Of a stretch of DNA of 64,000 nt, positions 1 through 7,868 are shown one piece after another; positions within the stretch are counted from its first letter, which is position 1, and every line of letters starts with the position of its first letter. The notes beneath the pieces were generated by a model that worked only from the letters and a program-made list of their open reading frames with translations, made no database searches and had not been told where the DNA came from. The translations under genes were made by a program, and so were the position numbers. The stretch comes from an uncultured Clostridia bacterium (GTDB lineage: Bacteria > Bacillota > Clostridia > TANB77 > CAG-465). Where the stretch lies: assembly GCA_934130595.1 (NCBI GenBank), contig CAKOYF010000004.1:1-64000 (forward strand). Direction: 5' to 3'.

Positions 1-1110
1 TTACTTGATCTATATGTCTAGTTACTACACCTTTTGATGTTTTCTTGTAGTAATATACTACTTCTATATTTTCTCTTTTAACAGTACCTGCTGTATTTCC
101 TGTATCTTTTGTAAATGTATAACCATCTATTGTCTTTTTATCTGTTGTGTAGTTTTGTCCTTCTTTATATGTAGTTGTTATCTCATCTACTCCTGGAATT
201 TCTACACCTGTGTTTTCATCTATATATTTTACTGTTACATTAGATAATTTTCTGTACTCGTATGTTACTATAATTTGTTCTGGTGTCATTTTTCCATTTG
301 CGTTTGCAGGTGTTACTTCTAATACATATCTATCTATTGTTACTGGACTTGTTGTGTAGCTATCGTTTTCTAGTCCTGTTTGTGTTGTACTTTTTGCTAT
401 TTCTTTTTTAGTTACTGTATCAATATGTTTTGTTACTACTCCTTGTGAGTTTTTCTTGTAGTAATATATAACTTCTATATTTTTTCTTTCAACAGTACCT
501 GCTGTATTTCCTGTATCTTTTGTAAATGTATAACCATCTATTGTTTTCTTTTCTGTTGTATAGCTTTCACCTTGTTTGTATGTTGTTGTTATTTCGTCTA
601 CTCCTGGTATTTCTGCACCAGTATTTTCATCTACGTATTTTACTACTACGTCAGATAATTTTCTGTACTCGTATGTTACTATAATTTGCTCTGGTGTCAT
701 TTTTCCAGTAGCATTTGCTGGTGTTACTTCTAAAACATATCCATCTATTGTTACTGAATTTGTTGTGTAGCTATCGTTTTCTAGTCCTGTTTGCATTGTA
801 CTTTTTGCTATTTCGTCTTTTGTTACTGTATCAATATGTTTTGTTACTACTCCTTGTGAGTTTTTCTTATAATAGTATGTAACTTCTATATTTGATCTTT
901 CTACTGCTCCTGTAGTATTTCCTGAGTCTTTTGTATATGTATATCCGTCTATTGTCTTTTTATCTGTTGTATATGTTTGACCCTCATCATATATTTTTGT
1001 TACTTTTTCTACATTTGGAATTTCTGCTCCAGTATTTTCATCTACATATTTTGTTACTACATCTGATTGTTTTAAATAGTAATATTCTACTACTTGATCG
1101 GCTATTGTAT
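1..1110 (-). repeat. Tandem 411-bp (137-aa) MucBP-type coding repeats
   Basis: Equivalent landmarks recur every 411 bases (for example at 82, 493 and 904), giving three repeat units. The first two in the window are nearly identical at DNA level; the third (about 837-1110) has diverged. Each unit carries a YYYKK-type and a YEYRK-type half. More copies may lie to the left of the window. Confidence 0.8.
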
Positions 1111-2575
1111 ATGTAACTGTTTTTTGAGATGGTACTGTATCACATCTATATCCAGTTATATTTTTACTACTTGTATCTTGATTTGTGTTAACATATCCTG
1201 TTAATACTTCCTCTGATAGTACTTCATTTGTTTTCTTATCTATATGTTTTACAGTTATTTTTCTTGGAACTCTTACTAAAGTATTTGTTACTTTTGTTCC
1301 AGATATTGTTGGTTCATATCTATCTCCGTTAGATAAGTTTATTACATCTTCTTGTACTGAGTATGTATATAATTCTCCACTATCGTTATACTTAGGTAAA
1401 TCATCAAAACTCCAATTGTTTGTACTGAAAGTTTTAGATTTTAAATACTCACCATTTCTATATAATTTCAAAGTATATGTATCTGGTCTAACACCTATAG
1501 CATTTCCATTATCTTCCCATGTTTTTGTACCTGAAAACTCGATAATATCTGGTAAGTTAAATTCTGCTTTAAAGTTTGAACTTCCACCTGGTCTTTCCAT
1601 GTAGAAAATAGTCAAAGTATGATATCCTTGAGATAGTATTTTATCTCCAAATACATTACTTGTTGTTGCACCTGTTATTTGTGTATATGATTGGTTAGTA
1701 GCAAAGTTAATCCATCCTGCTTGTTCACCATGCTCTCCACCTATATCTAGTCTTAATGTATCATCTATGAATATCCAAACATCATCATCTCCAGAAAAGC
1801 TGAATTTCATATCTTCTCTTTGTTTAGTATCAAAGTTTACAGTTTTTCCATCTGCTGTCATATAAAATGGTACTACAACTTTTAATCCATAGTGTAAAAC
1901 ATTAGAACCAAAATTTGTAGCTCCCTCTGGCCAGCAATCCGCATTAAAAGGCCACATTCCTACTATTTGAGTATGTTCAGATGAAGATGTTCCTCCTGCT
2001 GTGCCTTGGTGTAATTCTAATTTATTTCCACTAGCATTATATTTTAAGTGATTTTCACTACTATAAAATCTAGTATATCCATTGCTTAATTTTTTAAATG
2101 GAAACTTAACATTAAAGTATGCATGGTCATAAGCTGTTCCAAATCCTAAGTTATTTATTCTTGTTACTTCTGCTTGAGAACTTGGAAAAAAGCTTACCCC
2201 ATTATTATTTAACTTTGTATTTACAACATTTCCATTAGAGTCTAAAGTACTTCTTACCAGTCCTATTCCTGTATATTTTACAGCTCTTACATCTGATGAA
2301 TCTGGTCCTGTAAGAGCTAAACTTGTATCTAATGATTGTTTTGCTTCAGTACTTAAGGCATTATATTGTGAATAACTCATATTTCTTGCTGCTGAGTTAA
2401 ATCCGTTATAATTATAATCAAAAAGGTTTGCATTGTAATATATAACATTTTCTGTTATTGTTGTACATGCATTTTGCTCTCTAATATTTGCTTCTGTTTT
2501 TTGTACTGGATTACTCATTATTCCAATACTGCATAAAAACATTGCAAACATACTTAAAAGTATTTTTTTCTTCAT
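1..2575 (-). CDS. Fibro-slime/MucBP-repeat surface adhesin, 3' end beyond window
   Basis: This frame is open from an ATG at 2575 to the left edge, giving 858 residues with no stop, so the gene is partial at its C-terminus. A GGGGGA ribosome site precedes the ATG. Residues 1-29 form a signal peptide with a Lys-rich start and hydrophobic core. A fibro-slime/PA14-like domain follows (about 50-330), marked by GDDDVWIFIDD and LDIGGEHG; proteins of this class are secreted or wall-bound adhesins. Then comes a Cna-B-like stretch (GTKTWEDNG, LKLYRNGEYL), then MucBP-like repeats built on VKYVDENTGAEIPG and YYYKKNSQGVVTKHID units. The repeats have a 411-bp period. A sorting signal is expected outside the window. 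A second fibro-slime protein lies at 41.2-44.9 kb. The role in attachment is inferred from domains. Confidence 0.85.
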   Translation of the reverse strand, partial: MKKKILLSMFAMFLCSIGIMSNPVQKTEANIREQNACTTITENVIYYNANLFDYNYNGFNSAARNMSYSQYNALSTEAKQSLDTSLALTGPDSSDVRAVKYTGIGLVRSTLDSNGNVVNTKLNNNGVSFFPSSQAEVTRINNLGFGTAYDHAYFNVKFPFKKLSNGYTRFYSSENHLKYNASGNKLELHQGTAGGTSSSEHTQIVGMWPFNADCWPEGATNFGSNVLHYGLKVVVPFYMTADGKTVNFDTKQREDMKFSFSGDDDVWIFIDDTLRLDIGGEHGEQAGWINFATNQSYTQITGATTSNVFGDKILSQGYHTLTIFYMERPGGSSNFKAEFNLPDIIEFSGTKTWEDNGNAIGVRPDTYTLKLYRNGEYLKSKTFSTNNWSFDDLPKYNDSGELYTYSVQEDVINLSNGDRYEPTISGTKVTNTLVRVPRKITVKHIDKKTNEVLSEEVLTGYVNTNQDTSSKNITGYRCDTVPSQKTVTYTIADQVVEYYYLKQSDVVTKYVDENTGAEIPNVEKVTKIYDEGQTYTTDKKTIDGYTYTKDSGNTTGAVERSNIEVTYYYKKNSQGVVTKHIDTVTKDEIAKSTMQTGLENDSYTTNSVTIDGYVLEVTPANATGKMTPEQIIVTYEYRKLSDVVVKYVDENTGAEIPGVDEITTTYKQGESYTTEKKTIDGYTFTKDTGNTAGTVERKNIEVIYYYKKNSQGVVTKHIDTVTKKEIAKSTTQTGLENDSYTTSPVTIDRYVLEVTPANANGKMTPEQIIVTYEYRKLSNVTVKYIDENTGVEIPGVDEITTTYKEGQNYTTDKKTIDGYTFTKDTGNTAGTVKRENIEVVYYYKKTSKGVVTRHIDQV

Positions 2576-2674
2576 ATATAATCCCCCTATTTTCTACATA
2601 ATTATACCATTAAATACATTGTTTAATGTACATATAATATTTTTATAACATTTCAGTAAGATATTTGTAACATA

Positions 2675-2711
2675 TAAAAAAAGCACTACGTGAGTTTTAC
2701 CACATAGTACT
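2675..2711 (-). terminator. Terminator after GltD-like fragment
   Basis: Reading the minus strand, an 11-bp stem including two G-U pairs (arms 2701-2711 and 2682-2692) is followed by a run of seven T. It sits 14 nt after the stop of the decayed gene at 2725-3144. Confidence 0.7.
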
Positions 2712-2724
2712 CTTATATCTTTAA

Positions 2725-3144
2725 TTATATATCTACTTGTTCTACTCCAAGCCTCTTTAAAGTAGTAGCACAGCTTATTCCAGCAGGTCCACTTCCCATA
2801 ACAGCTACTTTTTTATCTAATTTATTATATTCAGGATAATTTTCAATTTCTATGTTATTTTCCAATCCATAGTCTCCAACAAAAGCTTCTATTTTTCCAA
2901 TTTCTACACTTTCTCCTTTTATCCCTTTTATGCATTTAGACTGACACTGTCTAAAATGTAGGCATATTCGACCGCAAATACTAGATAATACAATAGTCTT
3001 GCTAAATTCTTTATATGCACTTAAGTAATCTTTATCTTTTACGTATCTTATTGCAGTTGTTATATCATTGCTTAAAGGACATCCTTTTTAACAATTTTTG
3101 TTTTTACACACTAAACAATACTTTACATTTTCTTCAATGTCCAT
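2725..3144 (-). pseudogene. Broken GltD-like oxidoreductase N-terminus (nonsense codon plus truncation)
   Basis: Read from an ATG at 3144, this frame encodes 139 residues matching the N-terminal Fe-S domain of glutamate synthase small-subunit (GltD) type oxidoreductases. It has a first cysteine cluster (C-x2-C-x4-C-x3-C-P), the second cluster CGRIC...CQSKC, and the start of the FAD-binding Rossmann fold (VAVMGSGPAGIS). Two lesions are visible. An ochre codon (TAA, 3088-3090) lies inside the first cysteine cluster, and the frame ends after about 22 residues of the Rossmann fold, where intact homologues continue for roughly 300 more. No strong ribosome site precedes the ATG. TAA cannot encode selenocysteine, so readthrough is unlikely. 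I read it as a recent pseudogene remnant that keeps its own terminator. Confidence 0.75.
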
Positions 3145-3269
3145 AGCAATATCTCATTTTAAATTGCATTATACTATAAAGTTTTAAAAATGAAAAGACT
3201 ATTATTTTAATATAAATATATTGTGTAATTTTTTTTACTATGCTATAATGGGCTTATGGGGTGTTGTAT

Positions 3270-3737
3270 ATGAGAAAGAGGAACTGGGTTTTAGTTATAG
3301 TAACAATAGTTATTATTGTTGCATTAATATTTGTAATAACATTATCTAACAAGAATAAAAATTTAGGATTCTTTTCAGATGATTCTAGACAAGTAATTTT
3401 AGTAAAAGAGCTATATGAAAATATTTTAAATGAGAACTTAGATACCACATCTTTACTTAGCAAAGATACATCTTTGTATATTAATTTTATAACATACAAA
3501 CATTATGTTATAAGTAATGAAAATAGTATAAATGAAGTCTTATCTAAATATGTTTCAGATAATAAAACAGAAGGATATACTTTAAGTAATGAATTTAATT
3601 TGGACAACCTAACATTATCTGTTACTTTAAAGAAAAATGATAATTCTGAAAAATCTACTTACAAGTACAAACTAAAAAAAGATAAAAAACAAAATAAAAT
3701 AAGCTATAAACTATTAAGCGTTGATCATGAAATATAA
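3270..3737 (+). CDS. Small membrane-anchored protein, function unknown
   Basis: A 155-residue protein with an N-terminal membrane anchor: basic MRKRN, then about 20 hydrophobic residues (WVLVIVTIVIIVALIFVITL). A hydrophilic, Lys/Asn/Ser-rich domain follows that should face outside the cell. I chose ATG 3270 because GGGGTG lies at a normal distance (3257-3262); an in-frame GTG at 3261 would overlap that site. It stands alone on the plus strand between the GltD remnant and the RlmI-type gene and ends at a strong bidirectional terminator. The shape resembles small lipoprotein-like or DUF4878-like extracytoplasmic proteins, but I do not recognise a family. Confidence 0.75.
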   Translation: MRKRNWVLVIVTIVIIVALIFVITLSNKNKNLGFFSDDSRQVILVKELYENILNENLDTTSLLSKDTSLYINFITYKHYVISNENSINEVLSKYVSDNKTEGYTLSNEFNLDNLTLSVTLKKNDNSEKSTYKYKLKKDKKQNKISYKLLSVDHEI

Positions 3738-3775
3738 TAGGTAGTATAGAAAATCTATACTACCTATTGTTTTTT
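3736..3775. terminator. Bidirectional terminator
   Basis: Perfect 14-bp stem (3736-3749 with 3755-3768) and 5-nt loop, followed by a T-rich run on the plus strand. It separates two convergent genes and overlaps the last codons of the minus-strand methyltransferase. Confidence 0.9.
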
Positions 3776-4994
3776 ATATAATTTGAAAAATAAAGAACTT
3801 CAAATAATCTGTTTCATTAACATTTAAAAGAATTGGATGATCTGGAGATTGTTGTCTTTTTTCTATTTGTCTAAGTCTAACTCCAGCATCTTTTGCAGCA
3901 TCTTTTAACATCTTAATAAAGTTTTCCTCACTCATAAAATGAGAACATGAACATGTTGCTAAGTATCCGCCTCTTGGTAAAGCTTTCATTGCTCTATAAT
4001 TTATTTGTTTATATCCTTTTTTAGCGTTTTCAATAGTTTTTCTTGATTTAGTAAATGCTGGTGGATCTAATATAATAAAGTCATACTCATTATTTTTTAT
4101 GTTTGGTAATAACTCAAAAACATTTATTGTTTCAAAACTCATATTATCTTGTAAATTATTAAGTTTTGCATTTTCACTAGCCATTTTAGTAGCTGTTTCA
4201 GATATATCTACAGCATGTACATGCTCTGCTCCGCCTTTTGCTGCATTTAATGCAAAAGATCCTGTATGTGTAAAGCAATCTAATACTCTTTTTCCTTTTG
4301 CTATTTTAGATATTGCTAATCTGTTATATTTTTGATCTAAAAAGAATCCTGTTTTTTGTCCATTTTCAACGTCTACTTTATATTTTATACCATTTTCAAC
4401 AATTTCTGTTATAGTGTATTCTGGCTTTTCTACTCCATTTAAACTATAATATCCTTTGTATTCTTCTAGTCCTTCTAATTTACGGATTTCCACATCATTT
4501 CTTTCATATATTCCAACAATATTTTGTCCGTCTTCTTTTAGAATTTTATACACTAAATTAAATATAATATTTTTTCTTTTTTCTATTCCTAAAGATAATA
4601 CTTGGGCAACTAAAATATCATTAAATCTATCTATAGTAAGTCCTGGGAATTCATCTGCTTCACCAAATATTATTCTGCAACAGCCTATATCCTCTCCCAT
4701 TACTGTTTTTCTATAATTCCATGCATATCTTATTCTTCTTTCAAAAAATTCTTCGTCAAACTTATCATTGGCATTTCTTGAAATTATTCTTATTGTTATC
4801 TTAGATTTATCATTTATAAATCCAGATCCAAGATATTTTCCTTTTTGAGATAAAACGTCTACTATATCTCCGTTTTCATATTTTCCATCTATATTTACAA
4901 TTTCATTATCATAAACCCATGGATGTCCATCCTCTTGTTGTTTTCTTCCTTTTTCATCTATAGTTACTTTAACATATTCTCTTTCTACTTTCAT
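3774..4994 (-). CDS. rlmI: Class I SAM-dependent rRNA methyltransferase, RlmI family
   Basis: A 406-aa protein with the order of the RlmI/RlmK-type cytosine-C5 23S rRNA methylases. An N-terminal PUA domain (about 1-80, with HPWVYDNEIV) is followed by a linker and a Rossmann methyltransferase domain from about residue 210. Motif I is VLDCFTHTGSFALNAA; the catalytic loop is FIILDPPAF. GYLATCSCSHFMS near the C-terminus supplies the cysteine expected for C5 methylation. The family methylates 23S rRNA (E. coli C1962) using S-adenosylmethionine; the exact base here is inferred. Length is typical. It is monocistronic, closed by the shared terminator at 3736-3775. Confidence 0.85.
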   Translation of the reverse strand: MKVEREYVKVTIDEKGRKQQEDGHPWVYDNEIVNIDGKYENGDIVDVLSQKGKYLGSGFINDKSKITIRIISRNANDKFDEEFFERRIRYAWNYRKTVMGEDIGCCRIIFGEADEFPGLTIDRFNDILVAQVLSLGIEKRKNIIFNLVYKILKEDGQNIVGIYERNDVEIRKLEGLEEYKGYYSLNGVEKPEYTITEIVENGIKYKVDVENGQKTGFFLDQKYNRLAISKIAKGKRVLDCFTHTGSFALNAAKGGAEHVHAVDISETATKMASENAKLNNLQDNMSFETINVFELLPNIKNNEYDFIILDPPAFTKSRKTIENAKKGYKQINYRAMKALPRGGYLATCSCSHFMSEENFIKMLKDAAKDAGVRLRQIEKRQQSPDHPILLNVNETDYLKFFIFQII

Positions 4995-5062
4995 TTTTAT
5001 ATAATCCTTTCAAAAACTTACAAAATTATATCATTTTAGCTAAAAAAAGTAAAGAAAAAATA

Positions 5063-5091
5063 TTGATTTTTTATGTAAAGTGTGATATAAT
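5063..5091 (+). promoter_or_regulatory. Sigma-A promoter for the 5170 gene
   Basis: TTGATT (5063-5068), a 17-bp spacer and TATAAT (5086-5091). It gives a leader of about 70 nt containing a small CTATTC/GAATAG hairpin before the AAGGAGG site. Confidence 0.8.
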
Positions 5092-5169
5092 AGAGCTCTA
5101 CATGATAATTGCATATGCTATTCGTAATGGGAATAGTAGAAAAAAAATAATTTAAGGAGGAATTTGTAT

Positions 5170-5892
5170 ATGAAAAATTTAAGTAATGTACAAAAAAAAG
5201 AAAATTTAAATAAGGAGGCTGCAAAAGCAAACGAAGTTACTTTAATTGGTAACAATGTTGAATTACTATTTACTAACAAAAGATATTCAGCATTAAAAAA
5301 TTTATTTGAAGAAATGGAGAATAATTTAAAAACTCCATTAAACTTTGATGTTAATATTTCTTGTGTAATGCTTGAAGCATTTGCAAAAGGAATAATAGAA
5401 GATGATGGATTAGTTGAACTATTCCAAACAAATATGGCTCCAAAGAGCTTTTTCTGCTTCGTAAATGATTTAAGTTTGGCAAGGAAACACACCTCTAGTA
5501 GAGAGATTATAAATATCTATTTTACTGAAAAAGTAATTAAAAAGTTAAATAGATTCTACAGTGAGTATACCGATGTGTTTGAATTTTCTCAAAGATTCAA
5601 ATACACTACTTTACCTCTATTTGAGGTAACAGGAATGAACGATACAAAAATTTTAGAAACTCAATTTCCAAATTTATTTAAATATTTGCATGATGACAAC
5701 AAATCTAAAAGACATATTGTTTCATCATTAATAAATGAGTTTAATAATGAACTTTACACAAGTCTTTCAGAAAACTCAAGAAATGAATTATTCCACCAAC
5801 TATCTGAGGTAAACAAAAACATTGACTTAATATTAGAAAACTCTAGTTTAGATTGTCTATATACAATAGAAAATCTTTACTATTCAATATAA
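5170..5892 (+). CDS. Unknown 240-aa cytoplasmic protein
   Basis: I do not recognise a family. ATG 5170 is chosen because AAGGAGG (5154-5160) is 9 nt upstream; the in-frame TTG at 5164 is too close. The protein is helical-looking, acidic and Asn/Glu/Lys-rich, with no signal peptide or membrane segment. The N-terminal 20 residues look disordered. The body carries two leucine-rich amphipathic stretches (NLFEEMENNLKTPLNF, around 55-75, and the C-terminal HQLSEVNKNIDLILENSSLD). Cysteines are few (SCVMLEAF, FFCFVND, LDCLY). It has its own strong promoter and its own terminator, so it is a stand-alone and probably well-expressed gene. Confidence 0.8.
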   Translation: MKNLSNVQKKENLNKEAAKANEVTLIGNNVELLFTNKRYSALKNLFEEMENNLKTPLNFDVNISCVMLEAFAKGIIEDDGLVELFQTNMAPKSFFCFVNDLSLARKHTSSREIINIYFTEKVIKKLNRFYSEYTDVFEFSQRFKYTTLPLFEVTGMNDTKILETQFPNLFKYLHDDNKSKRHIVSSLINEFNNELYTSLSENSRNELFHQLSEVNKNIDLILENSSLDCLYTIENLYYSI

Positions 5893-5925
5893 AAAAATGA
5901 GAGCAAATGCTCTCATTTTTTATTT
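5893..5925. terminator. Bidirectional terminator
   Basis: Perfect 13-bp stem AAAAATGAGAGCA (5893-5905) with its complement (5908-5920), with a T run on the plus strand and an A-start arm that gives a T run on the minus strand. It lies between the convergent 240-aa gene and the C39-like protease gene. Confidence 0.9.
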
Positions 5926-5933
5926 TTGCTTTT

Positions 5934-6545
5934 TTATTTTTTTCTATAAAGCAATAATATGCAACTTTCTTCATTTTTAACTAGGCTATAGTCATTATGT
6001 GTGTTTTCAAATAGCCTTTCTTTTAATACTTTTCTGTTGTAGTTAAAAGGCATATCACCTATCATAGTAACTTTAGCGTCATCATCGTAAGCTGTATCTA
6101 CTTCAAAATAAGGATCAAAAATATATACATAGTCTTCATCTGCATTAGTACATAGTACATAATGTTCACATTCAGACCATACTCTTAATATTGCTACACC
6201 TCCAGATGTTATACAATCATATAGTTCTGTATTTTCTGCAGTTGCCTCTTTACCTCTTAACAATTTAGTTTCAACATCTACTCCAATTAATTTGTTACTT
6301 TTGTTAATCCATCTTCCTAGATATTCTATTGCATGTTCAGATGTACCACAAAGTCCAAGTTGACCATGCTCTCCAACAGTATCTAAAGTATACTGTGTTA
6401 TATATTTTATCATTACTGGAGGAATTTCATTTCTATTAAGTAAAAACCTCATTGCATTTAAAAAAGTAGCTTGTCCACAATCATATTCTGTTAGTTGATA
6501 TGCTAGTGGTGTTTTTACTCCGTTTATATTTTCTATACTATTCAT
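5934..6545 (-). CDS. C39-like cysteine peptidase, cytoplasmic
   Basis: 203 aa. A papain-like triad of the C39 type is visible: oxyanion Gln17 and nucleophile Cys23 in YQLTEYDCGQATF, His128 in SECEHYVLC, and Asp144 in YIFDPYF. The spacing and the Cys-His-Asp order match the C39/C39_2 fold of bacteriocin-leader peptidases and relatives, but there is no ABC transporter, no signal peptide and no membrane segment. It is therefore a stand-alone soluble peptidase. It starts 8 nt after the stop of the 385-aa upstream gene, so the two are co-transcribed and probably act together. The substrate is unknown. Activity is inferred from the triad only. Confidence 0.7.
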   Translation of the reverse strand: MNSIENINGVKTPLAYQLTEYDCGQATFLNAMRFLLNRNEIPPVMIKYITQYTLDTVGEHGQLGLCGTSEHAIEYLGRWINKSNKLIGVDVETKLLRGKEATAENTELYDCITSGGVAILRVWSECEHYVLCTNADEDYVYIFDPYFEVDTAYDDDAKVTMIGDMPFNYNRKVLKERLFENTHNDYSLVKNEESCILLLYRKK

Positions 6546-6553
6546 ATTGTCTC

Positions 6554-7711
6554 CTATCTATTTTGCTCGTTTTCTCTTTTTCTAGCTTCTATATTTTTTA
6601 GTCTTATTTGCTCTATTTCAATTACTTTATCTAATTCCATAGCCTCTGAGTTAAATATGGCAAGCGTTGTAACTTGAAAGCTTCTATTATATCTAAATCT
6701 TCTTCTGCTATCTGTACTAAGACAAATATTTTTTTCAGCATCAGATGAAATATATACTCCACTAAAAAATCTAACATATCCTTGTACTAAATTTTCCGTT
6801 ATAATTTCATCATTATATCTTTCATCCCATTCATTTCTTTCTGGTGAAACTGGCTTTTGAAGTTTTTTAAATATGTGCATTTTAAAATCTTCAAAGCTAT
6901 CTTTATATCTTTCAAACTCTCTATATACTTGTTCAAGATATGACTTTACTCTATCATAGCATTGCTCTGGTGTTTCTCCTTCTCTTGGATAAACACCGCA
7001 TCTTAGATATGTGTCTCTACTTTTAGGTTCCATTGTTTTATCCCATCTAAGCATATCCAAAAACTCTAATTTTCTTTGATAAAAACCTTTTTCTATTCTA
7101 TTTTTTATATCCAAGTATTCACTATATTTTTTATCTTCTGATGCGTGGTTTATACTATGTGGATCAAAAACATATAATTTTATCTCATTTTTTAAAATAT
7201 CATGCTCTATTGGATCTATGCTATCACTAATAGCAAATATATCCTCTAGTACTATTACATCACTTAAATCATCTATTTCACAGATAACATATTTTATATG
7301 TTCATTACCTAGACTTTTTCCAACTTCTCTGGCAAATAGTTCTCTTACAATATTATCTGGAATATTTTGATATTTTACACTTGCATATACTCTAGCAAGA
7401 ATTTCTTTAACTTTAGATGGTCTAACTCTAATTGTTTCATTTTTAAGGCTACCATACATTACATATTTTGTGCCTGGATTATATTTACCATCATCTAAGA
7501 CTTCATCATTTGCAGATTTTCCATCAGTTAAATCCATTCTATGATATTCTTGCCATTTAGAATAATATTCTGGCATAGTAGATTGTGGAGTATACCACTT
7601 TATTTTTTCTGAAGAAGGCTTTAGCCCTCCTCTTACACGAATAATATCTTTAGATTGTACATCTGTATAGTCACTACAATCGTCTGTTAAAAGTACAAAC
7701 TTTTCATTCAT
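6554..7711 (-). CDS. Unknown 385-aa protein paired with a C39-like peptidase
   Basis: No family recognised. The protein is soluble, strongly charged, and rich in Tyr, Arg, Asp and Glu. Features seen are an N-terminal LLTDDCSDYTD segment, a region rich in EIDDLSDVIVLEDIF (about 165-180), a long charged helical stretch (about 250-290), and a basic C-terminal helix ending KNIEARKRENEQNR. There is no signal peptide or membrane helix. It is first in a two-gene unit with the peptidase 8 nt downstream, preceded by a GAGGTG ribosome site. The tight pairing suggests a substrate, scaffold or regulator for the peptidase, or a shared modification or processing step. That is inference only. Confidence 0.75.
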   Translation of the reverse strand: MNEKFVLLTDDCSDYTDVQSKDIIRVRGGLKPSSEKIKWYTPQSTMPEYYSKWQEYHRMDLTDGKSANDEVLDDGKYNPGTKYVMYGSLKNETIRVRPSKVKEILARVYASVKYQNIPDNIVRELFAREVGKSLGNEHIKYVICEIDDLSDVIVLEDIFAISDSIDPIEHDILKNEIKLYVFDPHSINHASEDKKYSEYLDIKNRIEKGFYQRKLEFLDMLRWDKTMEPKSRDTYLRCGVYPREGETPEQCYDRVKSYLEQVYREFERYKDSFEDFKMHIFKKLQKPVSPERNEWDERYNDEIITENLVQGYVRFFSGVYISSDAEKNICLSTDSRRRFRYNRSFQVTTLAIFNSEAMELDKVIEIEQIRLKNIEARKRENEQNR

Positions 7712-7782
7712 TATATATCACCTCATTAGTAGTCATTTTTCTTTATATAGCTTATCAAATTATTAATAATTTTTCAATAGAA

Positions 7783-7804
7783 AAAGTGCCTATACAGGCA
7801 CTTT
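7783..7804 (-). terminator. Terminator of the DapB-like dehydrogenase gene
   Basis: Stem AAAGTGCCT/AGGCACTTT (7783-7791, 7796-7804) with a 4-nt loop, followed on the minus strand by a T-rich stretch. Confidence 0.8.
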
Positions 7805-7868
7805 ATTTAATTTTTATATTAATTATATTTTCAATTTTTTATATCAATATGATTATTATATTTTTTCA

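Noticed and set aside
1..1110. Regular repeats that could suggest a CRISPR array or satellite
   Set aside because: The 411-bp period keeps a reading frame on the minus strand and encodes MucBP-like domains of one protein.
931..1604. Plus-strand open frames opposite the adhesin gene
   Set aside because: Shadows of the minus-strand coding sequence; no ribosome sites and low-complexity products.
3088..3090. Possible recoding at the in-frame stop of the GltD-like fragment
   Set aside because: The codon is TAA, not TGA, no recoding element is visible, and the gene is also truncated downstream.
5934..6545. Bacteriocin export system based on the C39-like peptidase
   Set aside because: No ABC transporter, precursor peptide or membrane domain is linked to it.
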